A stretch of 64,000 nucleotides of DNA from Dactylis glomerata (Eukaryota > Streptophyta > Magnoliopsida > Poales > Poaceae): the NCBI GenBank assembly GCA_007115705.1, contig QXEO01000341.1, positions 1,426,001-1,490,000 on the forward strand, read 5' to 3'. The notes beneath the pieces are model-generated. The model ran no database searches and was not told the DNA's origin. It was given only the letters and a program-made list of their open reading frames with translations. A program made the translations under genes and the position numbers. This document shows positions 43,511 to 55,012 of this stretch, in pieces. Every line of letters starts with the position of its first letter. Within the stretch, counting starts at the first letter, position 1.

Positions 43511-44756
43511 AGGGGCGGCCTTGCCATGGTGGTCTTCTGGGGAGGGAAGCTAGTCTCCTCCCCTCTTTTGCTGTGTAGTTTGCGCCGGCGGGGTATGTCC
43601 CGCCGTGCCTTCGTTTCTTCCCCTCTTGGGGCTTATCAATGAAATTTCCTTCGCCTTTTTGTTGTTCGCCGTAGTCCTGGTCGTTCGCACGCTCGAGAGC
43701 CCTGACGAGTTGTTAGCGCCGACGGGAGGCCTCCCTGCGCCTCAGAGCTCATGACGGGGTCGGCGCCGGCGACGACATTGGACGATTCCTGAGACAAGGA
43801 GTTGAAGAAAGAGTCGGAAAACAAAAAACCCCAAATCCCCGAAAACAAAAAATAAGTCGGTAAAACAAACGAAAAAATAAGGCGATACGATGCCCCTGTG
43901 ACCAGCACAGCGACCTTCCTCGTCATGAGGGAGCATGGCACTATCTGTGCCAGCAGCTAAGAGCAAATTGCCACGCGTGGCGATTCACGGGGCCTTCCTC
44001 GTCGTTGAGGGAAGCTGGACCCTCACGGACGTGAAAACGTCGACGCTTAAGAGAGCCCAGAGACCATCGATACCTCGTTAAGGGTTGCTCAGGAGGTGAA
44101 GGGCCTGGTGCGGACCTCCGGATCTGCGTCTCCTTCGCAAGATGATCGGAGCGGCCTTGGTCTTCAATAGTCCTGCCGCGTTTGGCCTTCCTTGGTAGAG
44201 GGAAATCTTCCCGCGGATGCTTTATGCATCGACGCGTCCTTGCACCCTCGCGAGGGTTGCTCACGAGGGGCTGGTTTTCAGTAATCCTGTCATGCTTGGC
44301 CCTCCTCGATAGAGGGAAATCTCCCCGTGGATGCTTTATGCATCGACGCGTCCTTGTACCCTCGCAAGGGTTGCTCACGAGGGGCTGGTCCTTAGCGGGT
44401 GCCTTGGGCACACCTTGGACTTTCCTCAAAGATTTCTTATTTTCCGGTGTACTTCACGAGGAACCAAGCACCACGGGCACGAGGAGGTGATCAACAACGG
44501 GCCGTCGCCCCTGATCAGAGCTCAGTCCCTTTGGGTTTTTTGGGCTTGCTATTTTCCGGGCGAAGGCCCCAGCATAGACACCGTGCCTATCCCCCTTCCG
44601 CATGGAGTACAACAGAAAATAAATGGACTTCATGCCATTCTAACATCATGCCGAAGCAGAGGTGCTTTGATGCGCTTTAACTTAATATCAGTGCTGAAGA
44701 GCAGTTTAAGCTGATACAAAGTGCCGTGATAACGGTCTTATCTCCTCGTGAGGAAC
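43511..44756 (-). other. Non-coding spacer of element 4
   Basis: The counterpart of 9594-10755. It has an A-rich stretch (43800-43875), a two-copy tandem repeat (44165-44392) and a CCTCGTGAGG palindrome (44744-44753). Frames here lack protein signatures. Confidence 0.7.
44165..44392. repeat. Two-copy tandem repeat, period 114 bp
   Basis: GATGCTTTATGCATCGACGC occurs at 44216 and again at 44330, with matching sequence before and after, so the unit is about 114 bp. Element 2 has a single copy near 9950-10080. Confidence 0.8.
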
Positions 44757-45565
44757 CTATGGGTAGAACTTTCGCAGATGAGCTATGTTCCACGGGTTCC
44801 CCACCGGTTCGCCCTCCGCGGTCTCCAGCCGCGCCGAGCCCGGCCTGGCGATGTGCGTCACCTTGAAGGGGCCTTCCCACATTGGAGACAGCTTGTGTAG
44901 GCCCTCGCGAGAGAGTATTCTCCTCAGTACCAGATCGCCGACCTCCAGGGTCCTTGCTCGAACATGGCGGCTATGGTAGCGGCGTAGTCCTTGCTGGTAC
45001 CTTGTGGTGCAAAGCGCCGCTTGGCATCTGGCTTCTTTGAGCTGGAGGAGGCGATCCTTGATGAGGTCCTCTTGGCGCACCTCGTTGAAGGTAAGAACTC
45101 TTGGTGACCCGAACTTGACGTCGGTGGGAAGAATAGCCTCCGCCCCATAGACCAAGAAGAAAGGAGTTTCTCCAGTGGGCTTGGTGGCCGTGGTCCGAAT
45201 GGACCAGAGGATGGATTGGAGGTTGTCTAACCATTTTTTGCCGCTGGCTTCGAGTTTGGCGTTGAAGCTCCTCGTCTTTAGTCCTTTGAGGACTTCGGCG
45301 TTGGCACGCTCGGCTTGACCGTTGCTTCGAGGGTAGGTGACTGAGGTGAAGCAGATCTTGATGCCGGCCGATGCACAGTACTCCTGGAACAGCCCACTGG
45401 TGAACTGGCTGCCGTTATCGGTGATTATGCGGTTGGGCACACCAAAACGACAGACCAGCCCCCGAATGAACTTGACTACGGACCTGTCCAGAATGGTGCA
45501 CACCGGTTCCACCTCCACCCACTTGGTGAACTTGTCGATGGCGACGTAGAGGTAGCAGTAGCCCC
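44757..45565 (-). pseudogene. pol: Integrase core of element 4
   Basis: Minus-strand frame with RIITDNGSQFTSGLFQEY and GQAERANAEVLKGL, TPFFLVYGAEAILPTDV and the C-terminal PFKVTHIARPGSARLE. The second Asp and the Glu of the DDE triad are 35 residues apart. A one-base deletion in a G run (45562-45565) separates it from the first catalytic Asp, which is in the next segment. Confidence 0.9.
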
Positions 45566-46065
45566 TTGCGCTCTAGGGAATGGACCAAGGATGTCCAGCC
45601 CCCAGATAGCAAAGGGCCAAGTGAGTGGGATGGTTTGTAGTTCCTGCGCCGGCTGATGAATCTGCTTGGCATGGAATTGGCATGTCTCGCACCTCTTGAC
45701 CATCTCAGCTGCGTCCTCGCGAGCTGACGGCCAGTAGAAGCCGCTTCGGTACGCCTTTGCAGTGAGAGTTGAAGCAGAAGCGTGATGCCCGCACTCGCCG
45801 GCATGGATATCCCGAAGAAGCTCTTGGCCCTGGTGAGTAGATATGCACTTCAGAGCGACGCCGTTTGGGCGACGCCGGTACAAGTCACCGTCCTTGACGC
45901 AGTATCCCGAAGCTTGGCATACTATCCTCTCGGCCTCTGATTCGTCTTCCGGGAGCCTGCTACTGACGAGGAAGGCCTTGAGCTCGAGTACCAATCCACT
46001 CCCTCCTGCCGCGCCAATGCCAAAAGGACGCGGTCGCCCGAAGGAGGCCCGCAATCCAGAGCCCC
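45566..46065 (-). pseudogene. pol: Integrase zinc domain of element 4
   Basis: Frame with LELKAFLVSSRLPEDESEAE, HAGECGHHASASTL and CETCQFH (HHCC zinc finger), then FAIWGLDILGPFPRAQG carrying the first catalytic Asp. The TGG in AIWG is the codon that became TAG in element 2 (8745). A further frame change lies near 45990. Confidence 0.88.
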
Positions 46066-47369
46066 CTACTCCGGTGGCGGTGGCAAGGCAGGCGGAGGGT
46101 CGGATCTTGCCGATGTTGGAGAAGCGGATGGCTTGAAGAGGCGCTCCTCAAAGATGCCGGGAAGTTGTGCCAGGCGATGAGAGGCGCACTTGGCGATTTC
46201 GTCCGCTTCCATGTTCTCTCCTCTTGGAATGTGCTTCAGCTCCAATCCTTGGAAGCGTTTCTCCATCTTCCGAAGCTCTTCAAGATAAGCTGCCATGTGC
46301 TCATCCTTTGGAGTGTAGCTCTTGTTCGAGAAGTTCACGATCAGCTGTGAATCCCCCTTGACAATGAGGCACTTGATGCCCAAAGCATTTGCTGCCCTTA
46401 GGCCAGCGAGTAGCCCTTCGTATTCTGCGATGTTGTTGGAGACCTTGTGCTCTAGTTTAAAGCAGAGCCGGACGGCGTAGAAGAGCTTGTCCCCAGAGGG
46501 AGAGGTGAGAACGGCTCCAGCCCCCGCGCCGGGAAGGTTGAAGGCGCCGTCGAAGTGCATGACCCAGAGGCCTGGGGCTTCCTCTCCTGGAAGCGCTGAC
46601 TCCTCCTCTAGAGGCTCGTCGACGAATGGATCAGTCCACTCGGCTGTGAACTCAACCAATGCTTTGCTCTTGATCACCTTGGTGGTTTCAAAGGAGATCT
46701 CGAAGGGCTGAAGCTCCACGGCCCATTCTGCCACCCGCCCGGTGATGTTTGGGTTGCGTAGAATGGTCTCCAGGGGCCGATCAGTGACCACCTTAATCGG
46801 GTGACCCTGGAAGTAATGTCGTAGTTTCCTTGAAGCGATCAATAGGGTGTAGAGCAGCTTTTGCTGCATGGTGTAGCGCTCCTGTGCGTCGCGTAGCACT
46901 GTGCTGACGAAGTACACGGGCTTTTGCACCTTCGTGGTGCCCTCGGGAGTTTTCTCCTCGTGAGGTTCAGGAGCATCGCTCTGCGAGAGCGGCTCGGTCG
47001 GCGAAGTTGCAACAAGCAGTCCTTCTTGCGGAACAGAAGAGACTGCTGCTTCTTCCTGAGGAGGAGCCCCCAGGCAAGGAGGATCGATTCCCTCTTTGGT
47101 GATTACCTTGGCGTCCCGTTCCTCAACAAGGACCGCGCTTGCAGTTCTCGGAGTCGTTGCGATGTAAAGCAGCAAGGGCATGCGGAACGTTGGGGCAACC
47201 ATGATCGGTGGGCTCGTGAGATACCTCTTCAGCTCGACGAAGGACTTGTTTGCTTCCGAAGTCCACTCGAACTTCCCAGTGCGCTTCATGAGCTTGAAGA
47301 AGGGTAAGGCCTTCTCCCCACTCCTTGCAATGAAGCGCCCTAAGGCTGCCATGCACCCCGCGAGGCGCT
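46066..47369 (-). pseudogene. pol: RT end, first and second RNase H of element 4
   Basis: From NLKEMQRLAGCMAALGRF to the proline-rich linker. First RNase H: LLYIATTPRTASAVLV and RKLRHYFQGHP (CAG where element 2 has TAG). Second RNase H: HFDGAFNLPGAGAGA, NNIAEYEGLLAGL, VKGDSQLIVN and GENMEADEIAK, with all four acidic positions kept. It ends at TAG 46066-46068, where element 2 has CAG. LINE C interrupts the frame after 47369. Confidence 0.9.
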
Positions 47370-47385
47370 GCATTTCTTTGAGGTT
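47370..47385. repeat. Target-site duplication of LINE C, left copy (16 bp)
   Basis: GCATTTCTTTGAGGTT, exact partner of 50146-50161. The length fits target-primed reverse transcription. Confidence 0.95.
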
Positions 47386-47507
47386 TTTTTTTTGAAAAGG
47401 GGAGGGACTGCGAGGCAAAAGCCCCACAGTCATTATTGAATTAAAAGAGAGGAATACAAGTTATTTACAACATAGGAGTATCACACTCCTAACACCTGGG
47501 CCTGGCT

Positions 47508-48838
47508 TTAAGGCAAAGCCTTCACCCAATCTAACAGAGACTTCTTATGTTTGTCCTTAATTCTATATTGCAACAGAGAAATATCATGCACAAACCTACA
47601 CCTCCACCTAGTGAAGGAAGGCCTCTCATTATTAAAAATCTTCCCATTTCTGATCAGCCAAATGTTCCAGCAAGCCACAATGAGAACCTCCATGAAGAAA
47701 GGCTTTGCAAAATGAACACGAGCCACCTCCACAATAGTTTGAAGGTCATTATTCGGCACCCACTCCACCTGCAGGTAGTTCCAAACCTGCACACTAAAAT
47801 TACACTCAAAGAACAAGTGGATTTTGTGCTCATAACTCCTAGCAGGGCATAGCTCACAATGTGTATCATCAGTAACACTCCAATGCCTCCTTTGAAGTAA
47901 ATCTCTGGTATTAAGCCGATCAGACAGGAGCAACCAAGCAAAGACTTTTAACTTCATCATACAACAATATTTCCACAGCCAGGAGTAAACCCTTGGGACC
48001 TGGATGTGCTTGTGTATGTACTTATAGAACAAAGCAGGCTTATAAGTCTCACCCCAACAGTAAGACCAAACATCTCTATTATCTGTCAAAGGGTTCAATT
48101 GTAGCATATCCTTCAAATGACCAAGTTCCTCAAAAGCTTGAACCGAGAGAGGTCTATAGAAGAGGTTCAAGATATCCTCTTGCTCATAAACCTTAGCAGC
48201 TGAGATATTTTCATTTAGAACAAAAGAGAACAGTCGTGGAAACCTGTCCTTTAACGGCCTCATCATTCCATTGATGTTCCAATTATCTGACCAGAATAAA
48301 AAGGAGTCACCAGCTCCATGATTAACCACAGCCACCCCTCTAAAATTATCCACTTGCTTGAGGACATCCTTCCACCAAAATGAACCACAGAGGTTTTCCG
48401 CATGTGGCACTTTGTCCATGTAATGAGCATGCCAAATCAGTTTGACCCATGGAATATCTTTGTTATTATAAAATTTGTCCAAAAATTTGATAAGCAGGGC
48501 AACATTCTGCTTCTGAAAATTCACAATACCTAAGCCTCCATGCCTCTTAGGTTTACAGACCATGTCCCAAGCAGCAAGAGATTGCTTGGGCTCTCCTTGT
48601 CTGTCTCTCCACAAGCATTGCCTAAGAATTCTGTCAAACTGCTTAGAGAGACCTGGGCATAGCTGCAAAGTACAGAGGAAGTGCAGAGGCATTGATGCAA
48701 TAGCAGAATTGATGAGCTGAAGTCGAGCGCCTGGAGACAAAAAGGAGGAGCTGGACGTCAACTTCCTTTCCAGCCGACAAACCAAAGGAGCCATTTCAGC
48801 TATTGTCGGCTTGGTAGTACCCACTGGCAGACCAAAGA
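47508..48838 (-). pseudogene. LINE C ORF2, second part (thumb to zf-RVT)
   Basis: Minus-strand frame from about GLPVGTTKPTIAEMAP, through GGLGIVNFQKQNVALLI, GSFWWKDVLKQVDNF and the zf-RVT zinc pattern CELCPARSYEHKIHLFFEC, to VKALP and stop at 47508. It is joined to the preceding frame by a one-base insertion near 48838. The zf-RVT domain is thought to bind nucleic acid in plant LINE proteins. Confidence 0.9.
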
Positions 48839-50133
48839 TAAGTAAACGGCAAGGTTCCCACTTGACATCCAAAATCCGCAGCCAGTAAATCAAGAAGCTC
48901 ACCTGGCACATTGATAGGTAACATTTGAGATTTGTTGTAGTTAATTCTCAGACCCGTGGAGAGGGAGAACTTCTGGAGAACCTCCTTCAGAGCTGAAACC
49001 TGAATTCTATTAGCCGGCATGATAAGCAGAGTGTCATCTGCGTATTGAATTATCGGGAAATCCTCATCATGAGTTTCAATTGGTCTATGCAGGCTTCCTT
49101 GATGGACTAGATCATTTACGGCCGCTTGTAAAAGATCAGAACCAAAAAGGTCAAAAAGGGGAGAAATAGGATCACCTTGCCGAACCCCACGCTTGCACAT
49201 AAACTGCTTACCAGGAACACCATTAAGCAGAACTGCAGAAGTACCAGTGGACAGAATGTCTTTCGACCAGCTCAACCATTTTTCATCAAACCCAATCTTT
49301 CTCATAACTTGAATTATTGCATCATGCTCAATTGTGTCGAAAGCTTTAGCAAAATATAACTTCAGAATGATAATGGGTCTTTTAGAAGCTTGACACAAAT
49401 ACAGGTACTCAAATGACCAGGCCAAGCAATCTTGGATGGACCTATTCCTTAAAAATCCATACTGATTTTTGTGAATGCATTCTAGAATTCTGCCTTGCAA
49501 TCTATTTGCTGCCAATTTGGTCAGAAATTCCATGCAAACATTTGTGAGAGAAATAGGCCGATAATCATTCACCTCTAAAGGAACTTGCTTTTTTGGCACC
49601 AAAGTAATGAAAGATCCATTGATATTTTGCAAGTTGAGATGCCCAGCATGAAATTCAGCCGTAAGGCGGTAAAACTCGTTTTGAATAATGGGCCAGCTTC
49701 TTTTAAGAAAAAGCCCATTGAAGCCATCCGGCCCAGGAGCCCTATCAGAAGGCATATTCTTGATCACATCATCAATTTCTTTTTTGGTGAAGGGTTTTGT
49801 TAATTTATCCAAACCTTCCACTCTTTTCAAAATTCTATCCAGATCAAACTGCATATTGATCCCATCCGACTGACCCATTCTCCCTTTGTAATCTGCCCAA
49901 AGAAGCCCAGCCATGGCCTGGTGATCAGTGATCTCATTTCCATCAGAATCTCTTAGCATCGCTATAGAGTTCCTCCTGTATCTTTCAGTAGCCATCGCGT
50001 GAAAAAACTTTGTATTATCTTCTCCATGTTTAATCCAGCGCATGGTACATCTCTTACGCCAGTAGTTACATTCTGCAAGTAATAACTCATCTAAATGCAG
50101 CATAACAATTTCTTCTCCATGTATCTTCTCCAT
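48839..50133 (-). pseudogene. LINE C ORF2, first part (linker and reverse transcriptase)
   Basis: Starts in the endonuclease-RT linker (WRKRCTMRWIKHGEDNTKFF, a LINE hallmark), then FTKKEIDDVIKNMPSDRAPG with DGFNGLF, ITLVPKKQVPLEVNDYRPIS, KRGVRQGDPISPLF, QYADDTLLIMPAN (YADD near 49045) and TLPFTYL. One extra base near 48838 throws the frame. The Met at 50133 is only the first Met after truncation, not a natural start. Confidence 0.92.
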
Positions 50134-50145
50134 GTTTAATCCAGC

Positions 50146-50161
50146 GCATTTCTTTGAGGTT
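50146..50161. repeat. Target-site duplication of LINE C, right copy (16 bp)
   Basis: GCATTTCTTTGAGGTT; the frame of element 4 continues into CGCGGAGGACGC just after. Confidence 0.95.
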
Positions 50162-51024
50162 GCGCGGAGGACGCATTTATTCGATGGCCTTAACTTTGTC
50201 AGGATTTGCCTCTAACCGGCGATGAGACACGAGGAACCCCAACAACTTTCCCGATGGTACGCCGAAGGCGCACTCGGCGGGGTTGAGCTTGATGTTTACC
50301 TTCCTTAGGTTGACGAAGGTTTCCTCCAAATCCTTGATGAAGGTGTGACTCTCGCGAGTCTTGATGACAATGTCATCGACGTAGGCTTCCGCATTCCTTC
50401 CCATCTGAGCCCCCAAGGCCTTACGCATGAGCCTCTGGAAAGTGGCCCCTGCGTTCTTCAGGCCAAAGGGCATACAAACGTAGCAGTACACGCCGCAGGG
50501 TGTGATGAAGGCAGTTTTCTCTTTGTCCTCCCTTGCCATCTTGATCTGATGATAGCCAGAAAAGGCATCCAAGAAGCAAAGGAGGTCACAGCCGGCAGTG
50601 GAATCGACGATTTGATCTATCCTTGGGAGTGGATAAGGATCCTTGGGACAGGCTTTGTTAAGACTTGTGAAGTCCACACAGAGGCGCCCACTGCCATTAG
50701 CTTTTGGGACAACCACCAGATTTGCAATCCAAGTGGGGTGGGCTGCCTCGCATATTAACTTAGCCTTCTTCAGCTTCTCTATTTCTTTGATGATGAAGTC
50801 TTGCTTCTCTTGCGCTTGCTTCCTGGTCTTCTGCTTTACGGGGTGTGCCTGTGGACACACGGCTAGGTGGTGCTCAATCACCTCCCTGGGAACGCCGGGC
50901 ATATCTGACGGAGTCCAAGCGAACATGTCAGAGTTTGCCCGCAGGAAGGTGACGAGCGCGCTTTCCTATTTGGGGGAAAGCCCTGCCCCGATGGTAACAA
51001 AGTTCTCGCAGCCCCCAGCCTGGA
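50162..51024 (-). pseudogene. pol: Reverse transcriptase of element 4
   Basis: Minus-strand frame from MFAWTPSDMPGVPREV through LCVDFTSLNKACPKD, FLDAFSGYHQIKMA and AEAYVDDIVIKTRE (YVDD near 50380) to KVKAIE. Upstream, an in-frame TAG at 50966-50968 sits in the same place as 6156 of element 2, in identical context. The solo LTR lies next, at 51030. Confidence 0.9.
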
Positions 51025-51029
51025 GTGGG
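51025..51029. repeat. Target-site duplication of the solo LTR, left copy (GTGGG)
   Basis: Exact partner of 55008-55012. Confidence 0.95.
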
Positions 51030-51603
51030 TGTAACGACCCAGAAAAATCCCTAATATTAGAATTGTTTGTTATTTTCTTTTTCGCATCATTTTGACGTCA
51101 TGCATTCTCATGCATCTATAACTTTGCATGTTTTGTCAAATCTAAAATTATTTGGTACAAAACCTATTTTTATTTTGCTCGTATGGTTTTGTAATAAACC
51201 CTCTTCCTCTTTTCTTATTTGAAACTAAAATTTAAACTTCAATATTTGCAAACTTTGAAATGGTTTTAAATCAAATCAAGTTGTGAAAATGTTGTTCAAA
51301 TCCTGTCTTCACATCTTCCCAAAAAAACCTGCTCTATCCATCTATCTTCTTTCAACCTTCCTGCAAGTTCATTTGCAAATATCTAGGAAAAATTCGAGAA
51401 AAGCTAGCTCCTCTCAATCTGGTATGTTGCTTTTTGTTTTAAGCCCACCTTCTTTCCAGCTCGTTCCCTTTCTCTATACCGCAGGAAGCCCAGCCAAAGC
51501 CCAATCTCCTCTGGTCATCACCTACCTCTGTACGGAGGCACATCCATGACCTCCACGTACCCCCTTCCATCGATGGGACGGCTCCCATGTAGGGTTCCCC
51601 TCC

Positions 51604-51610
51604 TATAAAT
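51604..51610 (+). promoter_or_regulatory. TATA box of the solo LTR
   Basis: TATAAAT in CCTCCTATAAATTC, about 575 bp into the LTR and just before the GC-rich leader. Confidence 0.65.
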
Positions 51611-52496
51611 TCTTTCCCTGCAACCCTAGGCGCCTAGCTCCCTTGTTCCATCTTCAGCGCCGCCGCTCTACTCTATTTTCCCGCTCTCGTGCTCGCTCGC
51701 TCCTCCCTGCTAGCTAGTCTGGTCACCGTCTCCGTCTTCCCGGTGAGCTCCCATGCCTCCTGGACATCTCCCCCCTTCCCAGACCATCCACGGTTTTCCT
51801 GCCGGTGTTGACCGCCGCTATTCTCCGCAGCTCCCTGGCGCTACATCAACCGAGTCCCGGCCAAACTTCTCTAACTACCGTGACGCCGTCCTCCGTCTTC
51901 AGCACGCTGCTGTTCGGCTCGACCTCAACCACGCCGGGCGTGTCGTCGTCTACGTCTAGCTCGCCAAAGCTGCTCCTTTCCCCTCTCCAACGTCGTCCTG
52001 GACGTCCTCGGCTCTGTCCGTCCGTCGCCATGCTTCTTCTCCTGTCCGCCAAGGTCACCACAGGAGCTCCATCGCTCTTCCGAACGTCCTCGTCAAACAG
52101 CTATGGTGCTACAGCTCTCCAACGGCTACCTCCCGATCCTGCAAACCCCGCCGACGACGCCAGGCGTCCCGTCCTCGACGCCTTGGTCTTCTTCCTCGTG
52201 CTCCTCTGACAAGCTCTCCGTCTATGCGACCGCGCGCTACGTTTACCTCGAGCCCTGCCTCACCCTTCGCTCGCCATCCGACCGCTCCGCATGCATGTTT
52301 GGAGCTCCGTCCTCGAAGCCAAGTGTGCATCTCCGGCCGCGCCCCTCTCTCCGCCCTCCGTAGCGCGGGTCTCTTCTTCGATCGGCCCAGCTCGCTGCAT
52401 CCCTGTCCCGTTAATCTCCATCAGGCGCGTGGCTCACCATCCTGCAGATCTCCTTCAAAACCAGACACGCTTGCTCCTTGTCAACATCAGCACAGC

Positions 52497-52553
52497 AGTC
52501 CAGTGGTTAGCATCCTGTTGCTCCTATCTATAGGTGCTGAGTTCGAATCTCTG
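52497..52553 (+). other. tRNA-like A-box/B-box pair in the solo LTR
   Basis: AGTCCAGTGGTTAGCA (A-box-like) and GAGTTCGAATCTC (B-box-like) lie about 30 bases apart, as in a tRNA gene. The T-arm pairs at four of five positions, but I cannot build an acceptor stem or anticodon arm, so this is not a working tRNA gene. It may be a relic of a tRNA-derived SINE or a chance pair. Confidence 0.35.
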
Positions 52554-55007
52554 GGTGAGCAAATACCCAACCTTTTTGACTCTTTTCCCAAACTGACAGG
52601 TGGGTCCCTCCCGTCAGTGCCAGCAGCGCCAAGTCAGTAGTCAACGCCCAATCAGCCATCCCTGGTCCCAGTGGTCAGTGACCCGGGCTGGATTTTGTTT
52701 CGGTGAGAAATTCCCGTCCTTTTTATCAGTTTTTCGAAAAATTGCTGCAAATGTGTATATCTTGCAAAATTCATATCTTTTGTTTGGTAACTCAGAATAA
52801 AAAGTATTTTATATGTTTTTGGATCAGAAAAATGTGTAGAATCTGAATTTGATATTCAAATACCCATTTGCATCGTGCATCATCTCATAGCGGGATAGTT
52901 TGCATTACATCTAATAAGTAACATATGGGGTAATTGGGAAGTACCATATATGGTTTCCCACTTCATTTAATTTTTGTGTAGATCACCTATACCTTGTTTT
53001 GCCATGTTAAACAACATTTAAATTGTCGCATAGTAAAACAACTTGAACCATATTTGTGTATGTTGGGATTCCGATTCCACTTAATTTGGACAAGTTGCAT
53101 TGCATCATAATTGCCATGTCATGCATACCTTCACATGCTCATGCCGATTCTTTTGCCGTAGTAGTAAGTGTTGCATCCGTTGTTTGTTGTAGTGTTTTGG
53201 TTCTTCCCGGATAGGACGCTTCGTGGTGATGTGAGCAACGACAAGTACTTCGGGTGTTCCTCGACCATCTTTGCAGGCGAGCCCTTTTCTCTCTACCCAT
53301 TTAACACTTTTGCTCTCGCTAGCTCTATATTCTAGCCTTGTGTCGCGGTTCTTTGTTCGAGTCACGTGTCCTATCCACCTGTTATCCAAAGCAAAGCCAT
53401 AGAACCTTCCATACATCCTATTAACCATGTTCTTGTTGTTAAGTTGGCCTTGTGAGTCGTAGGCATTTTCAGGTTGTTCAAGTTGTTTTATCTTATTGGG
53501 TTGGGAAAGTTATCACATGATCTACTTTATGAATACATGTTGTTGGAGATAATCATGACTTACTTTATTGTTAATACTTAAAATTAAATTAAGCAGAGGC
53601 ATCGGTGAGTCATTTTGCCAGTTTTACGACGGCTCACTTGTGTCCCCTAGGACCCCGAGATCGCGTGAACTGTTCTGAGACTGAGCGCTCTAACCAAGCG
53701 TGGGTACGTTTACGGGCCTCCCCTCGATCACTGCCGGAATCTACACACTTGTCCAATGGCCACAACTAGTTTGAGGTTTTCCATTTGGATTTTGCGTGCA
53801 TGCAGCTCTTGTATCTTAACGGTCCGATTTATTTTGGGGGAAGCCCAAGAGTGCCTTGTAACCCCTTGTTTTGCTTCTGCATGCACGCATAGGATGTGGT
53901 ACGTGCGTTTATCGCTGCTGAAGCGGGTCGTCTCCCCAGAGTGGAGCCGGGCCTCGGAAGCCGTAGACACAAACAGCTAGGTCCGTCTCAGAGATTCGGC
54001 CGGACTCTCGATACGGGTTAAACTTAGTTAGGTGGCTTCCTGGACTTGTTTGTAGTGAAGGAGAGTGCGAGTCGTGACTATCCTGATGGCGCACCTGTTT
54101 TTATTAAGGGTGCGAGACCTGCCTAAAGGATTGATCGTGCGTTTGGGTACATTTGGGCATCCCTGCAGGGTTAAATCTTTTCGAAAAGCCGTGTCCGCGG
54201 TTAAGGACGACTTGGAGCTGTACTACTCGATCATAGAACAACTTGCACCTGCTATTTCAATACTAATAAACTTGTGTAGTAAGCTAGCACAACTACAACA
54301 ATAAACCTGCAATAAAACTTGGTAACTGTGTGAGTGCCTTTGATATTGCTTCTTCGTGCGGGCGAGATGAGGTGATTCATCGGCTGGGTTATGTTTGTTG
54401 TAGTATTCTAGTTGGTTCTTTTATGCGCTCTCTTATCTTACTCTGTTTAGACGGAAGTTGTAGTTTGTCTCTGTAGTTTCTTTTGTTGCCGCTAAGTCCA
54501 CCATATAGCCTGTAGGCGAGCACATCTGAATTCCAGTCTCGCGAGTACGTGCCTCGGTACTCACCCTCGTTTTTTTCCTTTTTCTCTTTCTCCCTCCTTG
54601 TTCGGCAACCATTGGCCCGACGATGTTCACAGGTATGGGAGCGACGACGTTAGCAAGGTTACCCTTTCGGCTTGGCCTGGGCAGGGTTTGGACGCCATCG
54701 TTTATCTTCGGGCCTCTTAGGCCCATTTGTAATCTTGTCCGTACTCGGATGCTATTTGCTTTATGTATGATTTGGATCTTTGTATTGTATATTTGGATAT
54801 TTTGACTCGTGGAGTCTTCTTGGTTATATTATATTCTTTTGTGGGTTCCATCGTGAACTTGTGTAACTGTTGCTACCTTGATTCCACCCGCATCGCGTGC
54901 ATGTTGCAACGTGCACGAGGCGCTTGGTGGTGCGTTTCTAAAGCGACATCTTGTAGATTGTGGCGTGATCGCTATAATCTGCAAGGTGCCGGTTTTGGGG
55001 CGTCACA

Positions 55008-55012
55008 GTGGG
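55008..55012. repeat. Target-site duplication of the solo LTR, right copy (GTGGG)
   Basis: Exact partner of 51025-51029. Confidence 0.95.

Larger units (their letters stand above)
47386..50145 (-). mobile_element. LINE C: 5'-truncated LINE in element 4
   Basis: 2,760 bp on the minus strand, with a poly(A) seen as T at 47386-47393, a 16-bp target duplication and ORF2 sequence almost to its 5' end. ORF1 and the endonuclease are missing through 5' truncation. The 5' end carries a 28-bp second copy of internal sequence (50122-50149 repeats 50016-50043). Only a few lesions are visible, so it is rather young. Confidence 0.93.
51030..55007 (+). mobile_element. Solo LTR of a chromovirus-like family (3,978 bp)
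   Basis: Starts TGTAACGACCC, ends GGGGCGTCACA and is flanked by GTGGG on both sides, with no internal region: the product of recombination between the two LTRs of a former full element. It has the family layout of AT-rich start, TATA box (51604), GC-rich block (51640-52640) and AT-rich remainder. Its ends resemble those of element 1, but the body differs. All frames inside, including the 134- and 138-aa ones, are non-coding GC-rich shadows. Confidence 0.93.

Noticed and set aside
52497..52570. Functional tRNA gene
   Set aside because: A- and B-box-like motifs and part of a T-arm are present, but no acceptor stem or anticodon arm can be formed.
51753..52640. Pro/Ser-rich frames resembling a small gene with a TATA box
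   Set aside because: They sit inside the solo LTR, which has matching ends and a GTGGG duplication; low-complexity GC-rich leader sequence explains them.
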